Shown piece after piece: positions 1 to 10,609 of a stretch of 64,000 nucleotides of DNA. The notes under the pieces are model-generated. The model worked only from the letters and a program-made list of their open reading frames with translations. It did not search any database and had not been told where the DNA came from. Where the stretch lies: contig OZ007579.1 in NCBI GenBank assembly GCA_963931925.1, positions 49,013,174 to 49,077,173 of the forward strand. The letters run 5' to 3'. The translations under genes were made by a program, and so were the position numbers. This DNA is from Onchidella celtica. Its lineage: Eukaryota > Mollusca > Gastropoda > Systellommatophora > Onchidiidae. How positions within the stretch are numbered: the first letter of the stretch is position 1; each line of letters opens with the position of its first letter.

Positions 1-39
1 AGTCATTGGGAACAAACAGCTTCAGTTTCCACTGCTAAA

Positions 40-217
40 ATGTTTCCCGAAGAACCTATCGCATTTTTGTTGCGCAGCCAAGACGGTTTCAGGATAGGCA
101 GTGAGTTGTGTGTCGCACAGAAACGAAGACTTGTAAAGAATGTCTCCTCCATCCTGGTTGGCCGAACACAATCCATTGTATCCGGCTGGAAAAAGAATGT
201 GTCGGGACACATTGTCT
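40..217 (-). CDS. Gene B exon: CTLD3 N-terminal part
   Basis: Acceptor CTCTGTTGCAG at 218-219, joined in phase 1 to the previous exon. It encodes MCPDTFFFQPDTMDC and RFCATHNSLPILKP, the CP...F...C...C...LPIL start of a long-form CTLD. The exon end is uncertain: the frame stays open to a TGA near position 3, and GT sites near 58 and 38 are candidate donors. The rest lies to the left of the window. Confidence 0.6.
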
Positions 218-1160
218 CTGCAACAGAGAACAGAAGGACAGAATTATTATTACTACGGGGTGACTATTTGATGCACGGCCGGAATAACATTGGGAGATCT
301 AAACATTCATATAAACGGATGGTAATGGGCAACAACTGAACTGGAAGAGAGTTGCCTTTGCAGTCTCCTATAAAGCAGTTCCAACAGGATCCAATAAAAT
401 AGCGATTAAAAGTTGACTAATCCAGGGAACAAACCCCTGAAATGGATTGCATGGAGAGGTGTAAGCAGTCACCTCCCCTCAGACATAACTCTTCTTACCA
501 TCTCTACTTTCCTTCTTCTTCTGCATCTATATGGCACATAGAGCCAACATAACACATTAGCTCAAAACACGTTGCGATAAAATGTACAAGAATAAAGAAT
601 ACCATGTGAAGAAGATCCCAAGATATGGAAAGAGGGACAAAGAGCCAATAGCAATGAGCTGAGGCCCCGAGAAATAAAAATCTCATCTAACTTTGGGAAA
701 TCCGCCTTTGAGAAGACTATACAACGCAACTGAGATATACAATATCGTTATGCAAGGAGCCGACGCCATTATGAGTACACTCATGTAATACTTAAAAATG
801 GGAGATGGACAAAGACTGTGAGATGAATAAAACTCTACCCACCCCTTCAATTGTGAAAAACGTTCTTTCTGACAGATCTGGGGAGCTGAATTATTTACAA
901 AGGCATAGATCTTTATCAATAATCAACGATTAATATAGAAATATCCTGTGCTTGGGAACAATAGACATCCATAAATGTATTTTAATAAAATCGCGGGGGA
1001 CGGGAGATAAAAACTGGCCAGAATTGAGCACACGTATTTTATGGATAGCCAGTAGGTCTGGTTTAGTTATAAAAGACCTTTTGAAGTTAAAAAAAAAAAA
1101 AAGAACAAAATGTGTGGAGTTCACCTGTCATGACGTCAACTGAAACAAAACAATACTTAC

Positions 1161-1292
1161 TGTGCACAGTGAAGTTACAATCAGTAACAAACGCTTCCGT
1201 TTCGTTCCGTGGTTTGATGACGTAATCTCCATCGATGTCAACGCCCTTGTAGTACAGCTGATTGCAGGACAACTGGGGACTCACAACGGCCC
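1161..1292 (-). CDS. Gene B exon: fibrinogen-N-like segment
   Basis: 132-bp exon, phase 1 to 1, acceptor TGTTAG and donor GTAAGT. It encodes SCNQLYYKGVDIDGDYVIKP and TEAFVTDCNF. The C-x(n)-G-D-Y-x-I-x-P...C pattern resembles the start of fibrinogen-related domains (the segment before the globular core); here it runs straight into a CTLD instead. Two NxT sequons are present. Confidence 0.65.
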
Positions 1293-1762
1293 CTAACACA
1301 GAACAATTAATGGAACCCAATCAAATGAACTGATGATCTGCTTTCAAGAGAAGCACCGTGTCATGAAAAGATCATGCCTCGACATGAGAATGGATGACAA
1401 TATCTGATGATGATCGTCGTCATGACAACATGGGAAAGAGAGGTTTATACATTTTCGAAGTAATGACATAAAAATAGTCTAATAATATCTGTGCCATACG
1501 TGAAAACACAGATGATATTCTAGGTTTATCAAAATTGGAAGACTACGCTAATGAAAACCACTTGTGTGTGGGAACAAATTCTACTCTAAAATGCAAAATA
1601 TAATTTTTTCGAGAGGACATTATGTACAACCAAAGAATAGACATCCTGCAAACATAACATTTTTATTTTGACCCAAACCAACAACGACTGATGAAAATAT
1701 CTACTTTTTTTTGCTGTCCATCTCCCCACGAGCTAACTCTCAGGTTAATATAAGAATCTTAC

Positions 1763-1850
1763 CAACTCTGTAAGCCGAGTAATACCGTACATAAGCTGCG
1801 GAGCTAGAGATCGGAGTTCCAAACTCTGAATCCATTGATGAGCCACATTC
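1763..1850 (-). CDS. Gene B exon: WSC domain end
   Basis: 88-bp exon, phase 0 to 1, acceptor TGTTTCAG and donor GTAAGA. It encodes ECGSSMDSEFGTPIS and YVRYYSAYRV, the closing ECGG...Y-x-x-Y segment of a WSC domain. It is followed in phase by the fibrinogen-N-like exon. Confidence 0.75.
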
Positions 1851-2234
1851 CTGAAACAATTGAGAAAATGTTTCTTGCCTTAGGGCAACTCAAAATTACA
1901 TTATTTGATAAAGGCCATATGAACCATGTGACCAAAATGGCCATCCATAGTGTATGTATGCTCGATTTGGGCTCTTGTAACTCCCCGCAACCCACCCCCG
2001 TATATGCTATTCATACGCTTAGCCTATTCAAAATCAAATCTCACCCCCCCCCCCCCCGGACGCTACAGTCAACTTCCAACAAACAAAGCAACTCTGGTCA
2101 TTTCGTCTGTCAACCAGAATGATATTGACAGAAGAAGAACTTCACACTGTAAATAAAAACCCCAACTTGGCCATACAGCGCAGATTAGTCACCCCATAAT
2201 GAAACTACTCCAGTTGACATAACTCCCTGCTCAC

Positions 2235-2354
2235 CTGTGCTCTATTGCCTGGGCAAGGGAGGTCACACAGAGTGTCCGCTGGGGTAAATACCTCAAATTT
2301 GTCCACGACTGTTTTCTGAACGCAGACACAGGTGTCGTTCCTGATCAGTGCAAT
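2235..2354 (-). CDS. Gene B exon: WSC domain, middle part
   Basis: 120-bp exon, 40 codons, phase 0 to 0, acceptor GGCCCTCAG and donor GTGAGC. It encodes IALIRNDTCVCVQKTVVD and DTLCDLPCPGNRAQ. C-x-C followed by C-x-x-x-C-P-G-N is the hallmark of WSC domains, which are putative carbohydrate-binding modules. A second AG 14 bases inside was rejected because it breaks phase with the previous exon. Confidence 0.85.
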
Positions 2355-2539
2355 CTGAGGGCCAATGTGGGACTGAATTATTCACAAACACGAGCATGAT
2401 AAGAGCAATGTAATATTGAAGCCTAATATTATAGACCAAGCAATGTTTTTTTAGTTTACAATCCTCGGCACCATTCAGTTTTGTACAAGTTCTTTATTAT
2501 TCATAAATGCATTACCTAAGAGTTTGTCTAATATCTGAT

Positions 2540-2634
<95 letters not shown>

Positions 2635-2660
2635 GTCTATATATCTATCAATTTGTCCGT
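2540..2660 (+). repeat. ATCT microsatellite in gene B intron
   Basis: Near-perfect ATCT/TCTA repeats, with degenerate GTCY units to about 2695. It lies between WSC exons 2746-2900 and 2235-2354. The open frame across it is a repeat translation, not a gene. Confidence 0.95.
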
Positions 2661-2745
2661 CCGTCTGTCCGTATGTCAGTTTATATGTCGGTTTCCCCGG
2701 TCCGTCCGCTCGTCATCCGTCTGTTTGAGTGTTCCTCTACAGTAC

Positions 2746-2900
2746 CTGAGCATAATCATCAGGAATTGTTTCCTGCAATACAAACTCATGCATTAGGCAT
2801 TTCTGTACACAATAGGTGGCTGTCATGTTAGGGTGCTGAATGGCCTGGCTGTTGTTAACACTGACTGGTTCAGTACTGGACATCAGGCAGCGAAGTATAT
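2746..2900 (-). CDS. Gene B exon: WSC domain, first part
   Basis: 155-bp exon, phase 1 to 0, acceptor ACCCAG and donor GTACTG. It encodes [15 protein letters not shown] and [18 protein letters not shown]. This fits the WSC pattern: an initial Cys, then M-T-x-x-x-C-x-x-x-C. The polypyrimidine region of its acceptor is the CCAT strand of the GGAT microsatellite in which the Gypsy element sits. Confidence 0.75.
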
Positions 2901-2906
2901 CTGGGT

Positions 2907-3154
2907 ATGGATGGATGGATGGACGGACGAATGGATGGATGAATGGATGGATGGATGGGTGGATGAAGGGGTATTATGACAATTACATGGATAGGTGGAT
3001 GGAAAGATGGATGGATGGGTGGGTAGGTGCATGGATTGATGAATTGGTGGATGGAAATGTGGTTGGATGGGTGAGTGATGGACGGATGGGTGCATGGATG
3101 AATGGGTGGGTAGACGATTGAGTGGGTGGATGGATAGGTAGGTGGGTGGTTGGG
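2907..3154 (+). repeat. GGAT microsatellite, left half (split by Gypsy element)
   Basis: GGAT/GGGT tetranucleotide array, increasingly degenerate to the right, ending where the 5' LTR begins. A matching array resumes at 15391-15491 after the 3' LTR. On the minus strand this is a CCAT tract upstream of the WSC exon acceptor. Confidence 0.9.
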
Positions 3155-4394
3155 TGGAAGGATTCGGATGTTGTTAAAACTCACGCAGAGAGTGAGTTGT
3201 TGTTGTTTTACCAGGGCCATGAGAAATTGGCTGGTGGCCTTGAACGGCCCTCGCGAATTATAGTTGGTGAGTAAATAAATGTAAAGTTAAACTGTTGGAT
3301 TCACGCTTGTCGGTTTTAATGTTCGTGATTAATAAGTAATGGAGTAGGGGTGAAACAAGGTGGGGATAGTTGACATTGTTAAATATGACCAGACAAGTTT
3401 TTGCACGTTAACTGGCTGGTAGAATAGTGCAGACGTATTACTACAATTAAAATGGTGGGAGGTTTCGGCCAATGAGATAGCTGAACTAATTGGGCCAGCG
3501 GACTAGCACTGCTGGGTAGTTAGATAGTATAAAACATCGTGTAACGTTCAGATTTATTGAATACAGACGAGCAGAAGCATCGTGTCGTGAAGTATCTCCG
3601 GTTGGCCAGTACCTGAACTGTGATTTGAAGACTAGAAGTCCTTGCTAACGGACTGACTGAGCTCTAGAAAGAAAGGTCTGAGTGGGCTGACCTTTGAAAG
3701 CCCACGCTGCGCTATTTTGATGTTCGCGCCTACCAGTGGGCGTGACCAATGGTAATATATTTTATTTGTTCAAGCATAATAGAAGATCAGAGATAGAGAG
3801 AGAACCACAGCCTCATAGGAAGTCTAAGGAAACCCCAGTTGGCACTCGACGACGAGTGGCCTGTGTTATAGAATTATTTCCATAGTATGATTGAAGTAAT
3901 ATGGCACATTGTTGATGAATTGAATAATGATTGTGCATATATATAAATAGTTTTTTGCAACTGCGTACTTACCTGCAAGCCGAAGTGTGCTTCTGTAGGC
4001 TTGGAACGTACTGGGCTCTCCTAACATTCAAGCCCATGTGATTTAGGGAGAGTTGGCCTGGCGACTGGCCAGTGGCGACTCAACTGTCACTTTAAATTGA
4101 TATCTCGTTTCGTATAATATACCTATTTGCTTTTGATTGCAGTACATCCTATAAGGAAGCATAATTACATGAATATCATAGATTAAGTTAGTAATTAGAA
4201 TTTATTGCTTTGAACATACCTCTATTGTCTTTTGTTTTGTTTATTAATATTTATGTAAAACATGGCCTGACCGGCCTGACATATATAGATATTCTAGTTG
4301 TTTAATACTTTTCTTGTGTGGTTGTGTCCGAGTGTGAGTTAGCTGCCTCTCGTGCAGTCGAATGCTCCCCAAGACCCTAACTCTGCACGTGACA
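3155..4394 (+). repeat. Gypsy1 5' LTR
   Basis: Matches 14151-15390 along its length, ending GCACGTGACA. The first six bases (TGGAAG) differ from the 3' copy (TGTCAT), so the exact left edge is either 3155 or slightly eroded to 3161. It contains an AATAAA at about 3272 and runs of gatagagagaga. A family-typical LTR starts TG and ends CA. Confidence 0.9.
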
Positions 4395-5632
4395 TCTGGA
4401 GGGGACATCCTCACCCTGAACTGACATCTGGAGGGGACATCCTCACCCCACTGACATCTAGAGGACACCAATGACATCTAGAGGACACCACTGACATCTA
4501 GAGGACACCACTAGCATCTAAACTGACATCTGAAGAGGACCCCGTCAACATCTGCAGGGATACCACTCTAGACTCCACTGTTATTTATGTCATTTTTTGT
4601 AGTTTATAGTTTTGTATACTGCTAATGTTTTTTGTTTCTCCCCCACATGTCTGGCATGTCCTCTCGTCATTGATCCTGGGACCACTACGAGGGACTGACA
4701 GCTAGTAACAGGAAAAGACAAGACCAGCGCTGTGGACCAAGGGAAAGAGCCAGTCCATTTCACCCAGTTAAGTGAACCATCTGTATTAGTCTTCGTTTGA
4801 GGGGTTCGTCGTTCCAGCTCCCCTACTTTTGACAGGCATTATTTTTTTTTTCTTTTGTGTTTAGATTAGATACGCGGGAGGTTGGAAGGGATCGAGACTC
4901 AGCTTACCTTTCTTGCCAGACTAGCCGATCTAGATGGTGGTTTAAACCGGATGTGGGGTATGCTTTGCCTTGAATAGTTCTATAGGGACCTGTTATTCGT
5001 GTAGATTGTTAGCGTTCTATCTTCCTCGTACTTTTAGGAAGACGTCTCTCCTGTTCTTTTTCTTACCTTTCTGTAGATAGTTTCACGTTAGTCAGGTCTG
5101 TTGTCGTTTGTTCTTTGTTATTCTCGTCTCACTCTCCATGTAATTCTTTTCCATTATAGTGTTGCATTATTATATTTTGTATTCATACTCGCTATATTTT
5201 TGCCTGGGATAAATCACGTGTCTATGGCACGTTGAGAGATAATCTGGATATTACAGTTGTTAGGCTTGTATAGCCAAGGAAGTTAATATCGTGAATATTG
5301 ATTTATTCCGGTTTATAGCAGAGGGAACGCTGCTAGGAGTGTACGGAATATACACTGGGAATATTACATTGGTATCGTTAGTTAACGACCAATCACGGAA
5401 GCAGTAGACTGACTGCTTGAGGATTAGGAGATACACGTGAAGGAGATAGCTCAACCACTACTTGGTTGACTAAGACATACTGTTTGTTGTTGATTTCGTT
5501 AATTTCGTTCATACTGCAGGAACGAACACCCGCAGAGTGCAATTGATAAATTGCTTCAAGGGAGAATAAAGTTAGAGAGTTTTGATAAGTTGTCCTCGAT
5601 TAGGACATTATATCGCATTATCGACCGGTATC
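4395..5632 (+). other. Gypsy1 leader with 20-bp tandem repeat
   Basis: About 1.24 kb without a gene between LTR and gag. The first 150 bases hold tandem repeats: three units of TGACATCTAGAGGACACCAC at about 4452-4511, preceded by longer related units (GACATCTGGAGGGGACATCC). TGGAGGGGACAT two bases after the LTR is a possible primer-binding site, but I cannot match it to a tRNA by eye. Confidence 0.6.
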
Positions 5633-6427
5633 ATGGCCGAACTACAGAAATATTTGGAACTCGCTCAATCATTTGGCATACCGGAAGCTCAGCGTGCTTC
5701 TTGGGTTGACCAGAAACTGAAAGAAGAACGAGAAGAAAAAGCCGCGGAGAGATTATGCCTAGAAAAGGCTGCGGAACGAGAAGAAAAGGCCGCGGAGATA
5801 TTAAGCCAAGAAAAAGCTGCGGAACGAGACGATAGAGCCGCGGAACGCGCGGAGAAACAGGCTCAAAGAGAGTATGAGCTCGTTTTGAAACAGTTGGAAG
5901 CGAAGCAAGCCCAGCCTACCGGGGCTCCTGAATTTGCTTCCAATAATAAAACGAAGCCTAAATTGCCAACCTTTAATGATAAGGTTGATCGTATTGATTC
6001 CTACCTACACCGCTTCGAACTCCATGCCGTTTGCGCGGGATGGCAGCGTGGTGAGTACAAGTCATGCCTCGCCAATCTTTTGACAGGGAGAGCGTTGGAA
6101 GTTTTCCATAGCCTCACTATTGATGACGCTAGGGACTATGACATTCTAAAGACCGCGCTATTAAAGCGTTTCCAACATACGGAAGATGGATTTCATAAGC
6201 GTTTCCGCGATTGCAAGCCGGAAGCTTCTGAGAATTTCTCCACTTACGTGGACCGCCTCCGCCACCTACTCAGCCGTTGGACTGAGTTGGCCGGTGTGGA
6301 AGAGGGAAACTACAAGAAACTATATGATTTAATAATTAAAGACCAAATATATATGTCCTGCCACACGGACCTGGTGGCGCATTTTAAGGAACAAGCCCCC
6401 AAAACTACCGTCGAGAAACATCGATAG
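5633..6427 (+). CDS. gag: Gypsy1 Gag (coiled coil plus SCAN-like capsid)
   Basis: Start ATG at 5633 (context ATCATGG) preferred over 5582. Residues ~20-105 are rich in EREEKAAER-type heptads, a probable coiled coil. Residues ~115-264 form a retrotransposon capsid; its C-terminal part (FHKRFRDCKPEASENFSTYV, then LRHLLSRWTEL and LYDLIIKDQIYMSC) resembles the vertebrate SCAN domain, which is known to descend from Gmr1-like Gag. The frame closes at TAG 6425-6427; homologous reading continues in another frame from about 6430, so the capsid-nucleocapsid link is broken. Confidence 0.8.
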   Translation: MAELQKYLELAQSFGIPEAQRASWVDQKLKEEREEKAAERLCLEKAAEREEKAAEILSQEKAAERDDRAAERAEKQAQREYELVLKQLEAKQAQPTGAPEFASNNKTKPKLPTFNDKVDRIDSYLHRFELHAVCAGWQRGEYKSCLANLLTGRALEVFHSLTIDDARDYDILKTALLKRFQHTEDGFHKRFRDCKPEASENFSTYVDRLRHLLSRWTELAGVEEGNYKKLYDLIIKDQIYMSCHTDLVAHFKEQAPKTTVEKHR

Positions 6428-6429
6428 CG

Positions 6430-8433
6430 GAACGGTATGCTGCGGCTCACCCTAATCGATCGTTAGCTAAAGCTAAATTAAGCGAACCGTGTTACGCCGG
6501 CGCTGCTACTAAGCCACCGGTACCGTCGAGACAATCAAGACAGCCCTTTCGACAGTCGCCGCAGGTTCGTCCACGGTCCGAGCCGCCGTTTAGCAGGAGG
6601 CAACCGAATCCCCATAAATTTTCTCGGGACTGGGAACCCCGATATTCACGTCCTTTCCCTACCGGAGGACCGCGTAACAACTACTATCAAGCGCCCCCAT
6701 TTCCTTCTTATCGAGGTACACCTCGAAGGGATGATAATCCATTCCACTGTTATAGATGTGGCGGCGAAGGCCACATTCGGAAACAATGCAGAGTTAGATT
6801 AGATGCGACAAATGCATGCTCTGTAGCATTCACCGAAAACCGCGGTGACAGAATTAGGAATACCGAAACCGTCAGTAAAGTTATTCCAGTTATGTCCGCC
6901 CTCCACGAGCGAGGCGCGCTGACATTGTATGAGGGACGAATAAACGCCATACGAGCATCCGTGTTGCGTGATTCAGGCTGTACGACCGTCGGTGTGCGTG
7001 AATCGCTGGTCCGTCCTGCACAACTCCTGGATCGCGATGCGACATGCATTACTTTTGGTGGTTCAGTTGCACATTTTCGTTTGGCGGAAATATATGTTGA
7101 CACTCCGTTTATAACTGGTGTTGTCACGGCCTGTGTGCTACCAAATCCGGTCGCCGAGTTAATCATTGGGAATATTCCCCACTTAAAGGACGTCTCCGAT
7201 GGCGAACTCGAGATTTGGGACGATGATAACGACATTGCGTGTGTCACGACAAGACAACAATCGCGTCGCCAGAGTGACGACACATTACGATCGCCTGTCG
7301 TCGACTTGGATGTGACCCCCGAGATTTTTCGTAACGAACAGCGCACAGATCCATCACTAAAGCCCCTCTTTGCTAAGATTCATCCGGACAGCCCGGATAC
7401 AACCAGGTTCTGCCTGAAAGACGACCTCCTATATCGCGTTTTTCGGGGAAAGCGCGAAACTATTTTGCAATTGGTCATACCAAGATCATTTCGCCGAGAC
7501 ATCACCCGCCTCGCTCACGACACGCCATTGTCGGGCCACCAGGGCAAAGCGAGAATAAAATCGAGAGTCCTGTCTCAGTTTTTTTGGCCCGGGGTTTACG
7601 GTGACATAAATAGCTATGTGTCGCGTTGCGATACATGCCAGAAAAGAACCCCGAAAGGAAAAACTTCGCGGGCACCTATACAAGAGATGCCGCCGGTTTC
7701 CACTCCATTTCAGCGAGTTGCCGTCGACATCGTCGGGCCATTACCGAAGTCGGATAGAGGCCATCGGTTTATTCTATCAGTAATCGATTATGCCACCCGT
7801 TGGCCTGAGGCTATCCCTTTGAAAGAAATATCGGCCGATCACGTCGCCGAGGCATTGGTGACCATATTCACACGCGTCGGATTCCCGTCCGAATTATTAT
7901 CCGATAGAGGTCCGCAATTCACCTCCGACCTTTTCAGGAAAGTGCTGGAACTCACGGGCATTAGGCAGAAACTTACGTCACCGTACCATCCACAGTCCAA
8001 TGGCTGTTGTGAGCGCTGGAATGCCACCATGAAAGCTATACTGGCATGCGTTTCAGCCGATAGACCTGGTGACTGGGACCGTCGACTTCCGGCCATCTTG
8101 TTCGCATATAGGGAACTCCCAAATGCGACAACGGGTTTTTCCCCGTTTGAGCTTTTATACGGTCGTAAACCATTTGGCCCGATGGCCATTTTACGCGATT
8201 TATACGCCGGTTCTGATGCCGACGTTCCTGATACGCGATCCGCGTATCAGTACATCGTCGATCTCCGACATAGAATAGTTAATGCATGCGACCTGGCTCG
8301 ACAATTTGCATGCGTACGGACCAGGTCATTTATAGGATATCGCGATCAGGGTAGTCGGTTAAGAACCCTGTCAGTCGGAGATCGGGCATTGGTGCTGTTA
8401 CCAGAAACGAATAACAAGCTACTCCTCACTTGA
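6430..8433 (+). pseudogene. pol: Gypsy1 nucleocapsid, protease and integrase
   Basis: Open in frame 1 from about 6430 to TGA 8431-8433. It carries a CCHC zinc knuckle at 6748-6789 (CYRCGGEGHIRKQC), an aspartic protease active site D-S-G at 6970-6978, an HHCC zinc region (HDTPLSGHQGK ... CDTCQ, ~7516-7640) and the integrase catalytic triad D 7726, D 7903, E 8011. This gives D-58-D-35-E spacing. Integrase preceding RT is the notable feature. The frame continues past the TGA into a GPF-type integrase C-terminal module. Confidence 0.9.
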
Positions 8434-8922
8434 AAGGGCCCCTTTCTAGTTAAAAAGCGACTCTCGAGAGTTAATTATCTCATTACCATCCATGGTAACG
8501 ATAAAGTGTACCATATTAATATGTTGAAAAAGTATTTTACCGATGATCAAGGTCATCACGATCATTCTTGCCATGTTGTGGCCGAAGCAAACGCAGCGAT
8601 AGTCACTATCGATGACAACGACCGGGAGCCATTACCTATGACTAGATCGCTCCTGTCCTTGCAAGCCACAGAGGACGCGACTTCCGTTAATATCAATCCA
8701 CAGCTGGATCAAAGTAAGACACAGGACATAATGGATCTTGTTCGGGAGTTTTCGTCAGTATTCACTGATTTGCCGGGTAAAACATCCTTAGTTCAACACG
8801 TCATCCGGTTGCACTCGGACGTACCCGTGTTTGTTAAACCCTACCCGCGCCCGCTGCACGCGCACGACACCATACAGTCCGAGGTGGAAAAGATGCTCAG
8901 CTTAGGAGTCATTGAGCGCTAG
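8434..8922 (+). pseudogene. pol: Gypsy1 integrase C-terminus and RT N-terminus
   Basis: Same frame as the upstream segment, between in-frame stops at 8431-8433 and 8920-8922. It starts with KGPFLV and ends the integrase with VYHINMLKKYF, the GPY/F-type module. A ~100-residue linker leads to the RT N-terminus (VFVKPYPRPLHAHD, then EVEKMLSLGVIE). Confidence 0.8.
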
Positions 8923-10077
8923 ACGAGCCCTTACTGCTCGCCGATTGTACTAGTAAAGAAAACAGACGGTTCCGTTAGGTTTTGTATCGATTACAGGAAG
9001 CTTAACGCTCTAACCATTTACGATGCTGAACCTATCCCGAATCAGGAAGACCTATTTGCGCGATTGGCTGAGTCGTCCGTATTTTCGAAAATAGATTTGG
9101 CTAAAGGCTACTGGCAAATCCCAATGGAAGAGGCCAGTAAACATTACACAGCGTTTCAGACGCCTATGGGTCTCATGCAATGGAGGTTCATGCCATTCGG
9201 TCTCGTAACAGCACCAGCGACATTTGCGAGGATGATGAACAGCCTATTGCAGCAGACACCATACGTCCTAAGCTACTTTGACGACGTTTGCGCTTTCCAT
9301 ATGGATTGGAAAGGCCACTTAGAGGCACTTCGTCAAGTGCTTAGTAAACTTCGAGATGCCGGGCTTACAGCTAAGCCTAGCAAAGTCTTCCTGGGTTATA
9401 CGCAGATTGACTTTCTAGGACATACTATCGCCAAAGGCGTCCAAACACCGGACGACAATAAAATGAGTAGGATTTTAAAACTCCAGGCTCCTCATACTAA
9501 GAAGCAGGTTCGTAGCCTGTTAGTCTTTTTAAGCTATTATCGGAAATTCGTTCCTAATTTTTCGGCCCTTACGGCCCCGTTATCCGATCTTACAAGAAAA
9601 GACCGACCCAATAAAATTATCTGGACTACACAGTGCGCCACCGCGCTCGTGACAGTGCAGCAACTGTTCTCCAGTTCCCCGCTGCTTATCCTACCAAATA
9701 TTAGGCACACCTTCACCGTCCGCACTGACGCGTCGGGCCAGGGAATTGGAGCTGTTTTGCTTCAGGAAAGAGATGGCTTATTGCGCCCGTGTATGTACGC
9801 TAGCCGGAAATTACTTCTGAGAGAACAGAGATACGCTATCATAGAGCGGGGGTGCCTGGCGATTGTATACGCCGTAGACGCGTTTTCCCGCTACCTACTT
9901 ATGAAGGAATTCGTCATCGAGACAGACCATAAACCGTTGTTATTTTTAAAATCGAACCGAGCCAAGAACGCTCTTTTGACCAGATGGAGTCTGGCCCTTC
10001 AGGAATATCGCTTCATTATAAAGGCCATTCCTGGTGGAGACAATGTCCATGCCGACCTATTATCACGGTTACCTTAA
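8923..10077 (+). pseudogene. pol: Gypsy1 reverse transcriptase and RNase H
   Basis: Continues frame 1 after TAG 8920-8922. RT motifs: SPIVLVKKTDGS, FCIDYRKLN, SKIDLAKGYWQI, FGLVTAPATFARMMN, and the catalytic Y-F-D-D box at 9274-9285. RNase H follows with RTDASGQGIGAVLLQ, the E of the IERGCLAI segment and FVIETDHKPL; it ends HADLLSRLP before a TAA at 10075-10077. No env-like frame follows. All catalytic acids I can see are intact. Confidence 0.9.
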
Positions 10078-10593
10078 TCTTGTTGTATTTTAGTCTGTCA
10101 TATGTATTGGCGTTGGATGGGATTGACACCTCATTCAGAAACCGAGGGATGGTATCACATATTGTTCACCCATTGTGAACACTTTTCACCTACCCCTGTG
10201 CTTTCCTTTGTTCCAACAGCTATTTTACTGACGTCGACCCGTATTTTGGCCACACCAGACATTGTTGCCCACGGTCGAGGACGAGAAGTCATGGCAGACC
10301 AGAAGTCCAGATCCACTAATGCCATCGATGCTACTATAGTTATCTTTTCTTGAGTATTATTCATTGTATGTACATGCATTCCTGATGACATTCGCACAGG
10401 ATCAATGTTGTACTCAAAAATTTTCGAGTTATGATTGTTAATGTCTACGTATTTAGAGGTAAGATTTAATCCTCAGAGAGATATATACTTTTGGACGGAG
10501 CCTTAAGATTTTCATGAAGTTTTGTCCATCAAGGATCCCCGTCCTGTAGGGTTTTTTCAACTTTTGTAGTCACCTCACCTGTCACCTGTCGGC
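10078..10593 (+). other. Gypsy1 3' region left of nested LINE
   Basis: About 515 bases after the pol stop without a recognised gene. Short open frames here have no family features. The right limit is set by the LINE tail, which on the minus strand ends in an ATCGATGACGATGAAG-like simple sequence. The target duplication of that LINE was not found. Confidence 0.5.
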
Positions 10594-10609
10594 TTCATCG
10601 TCATCGATG

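Noticed and set aside
6385-6427. Programmed ribosomal frameshift site in Gypsy1 gag
   Set aside because: CCCCCAAAAC is present but not in the frame needed for a standard slippery heptamer; a simple indel is more likely. Kept only as a low-interest check.
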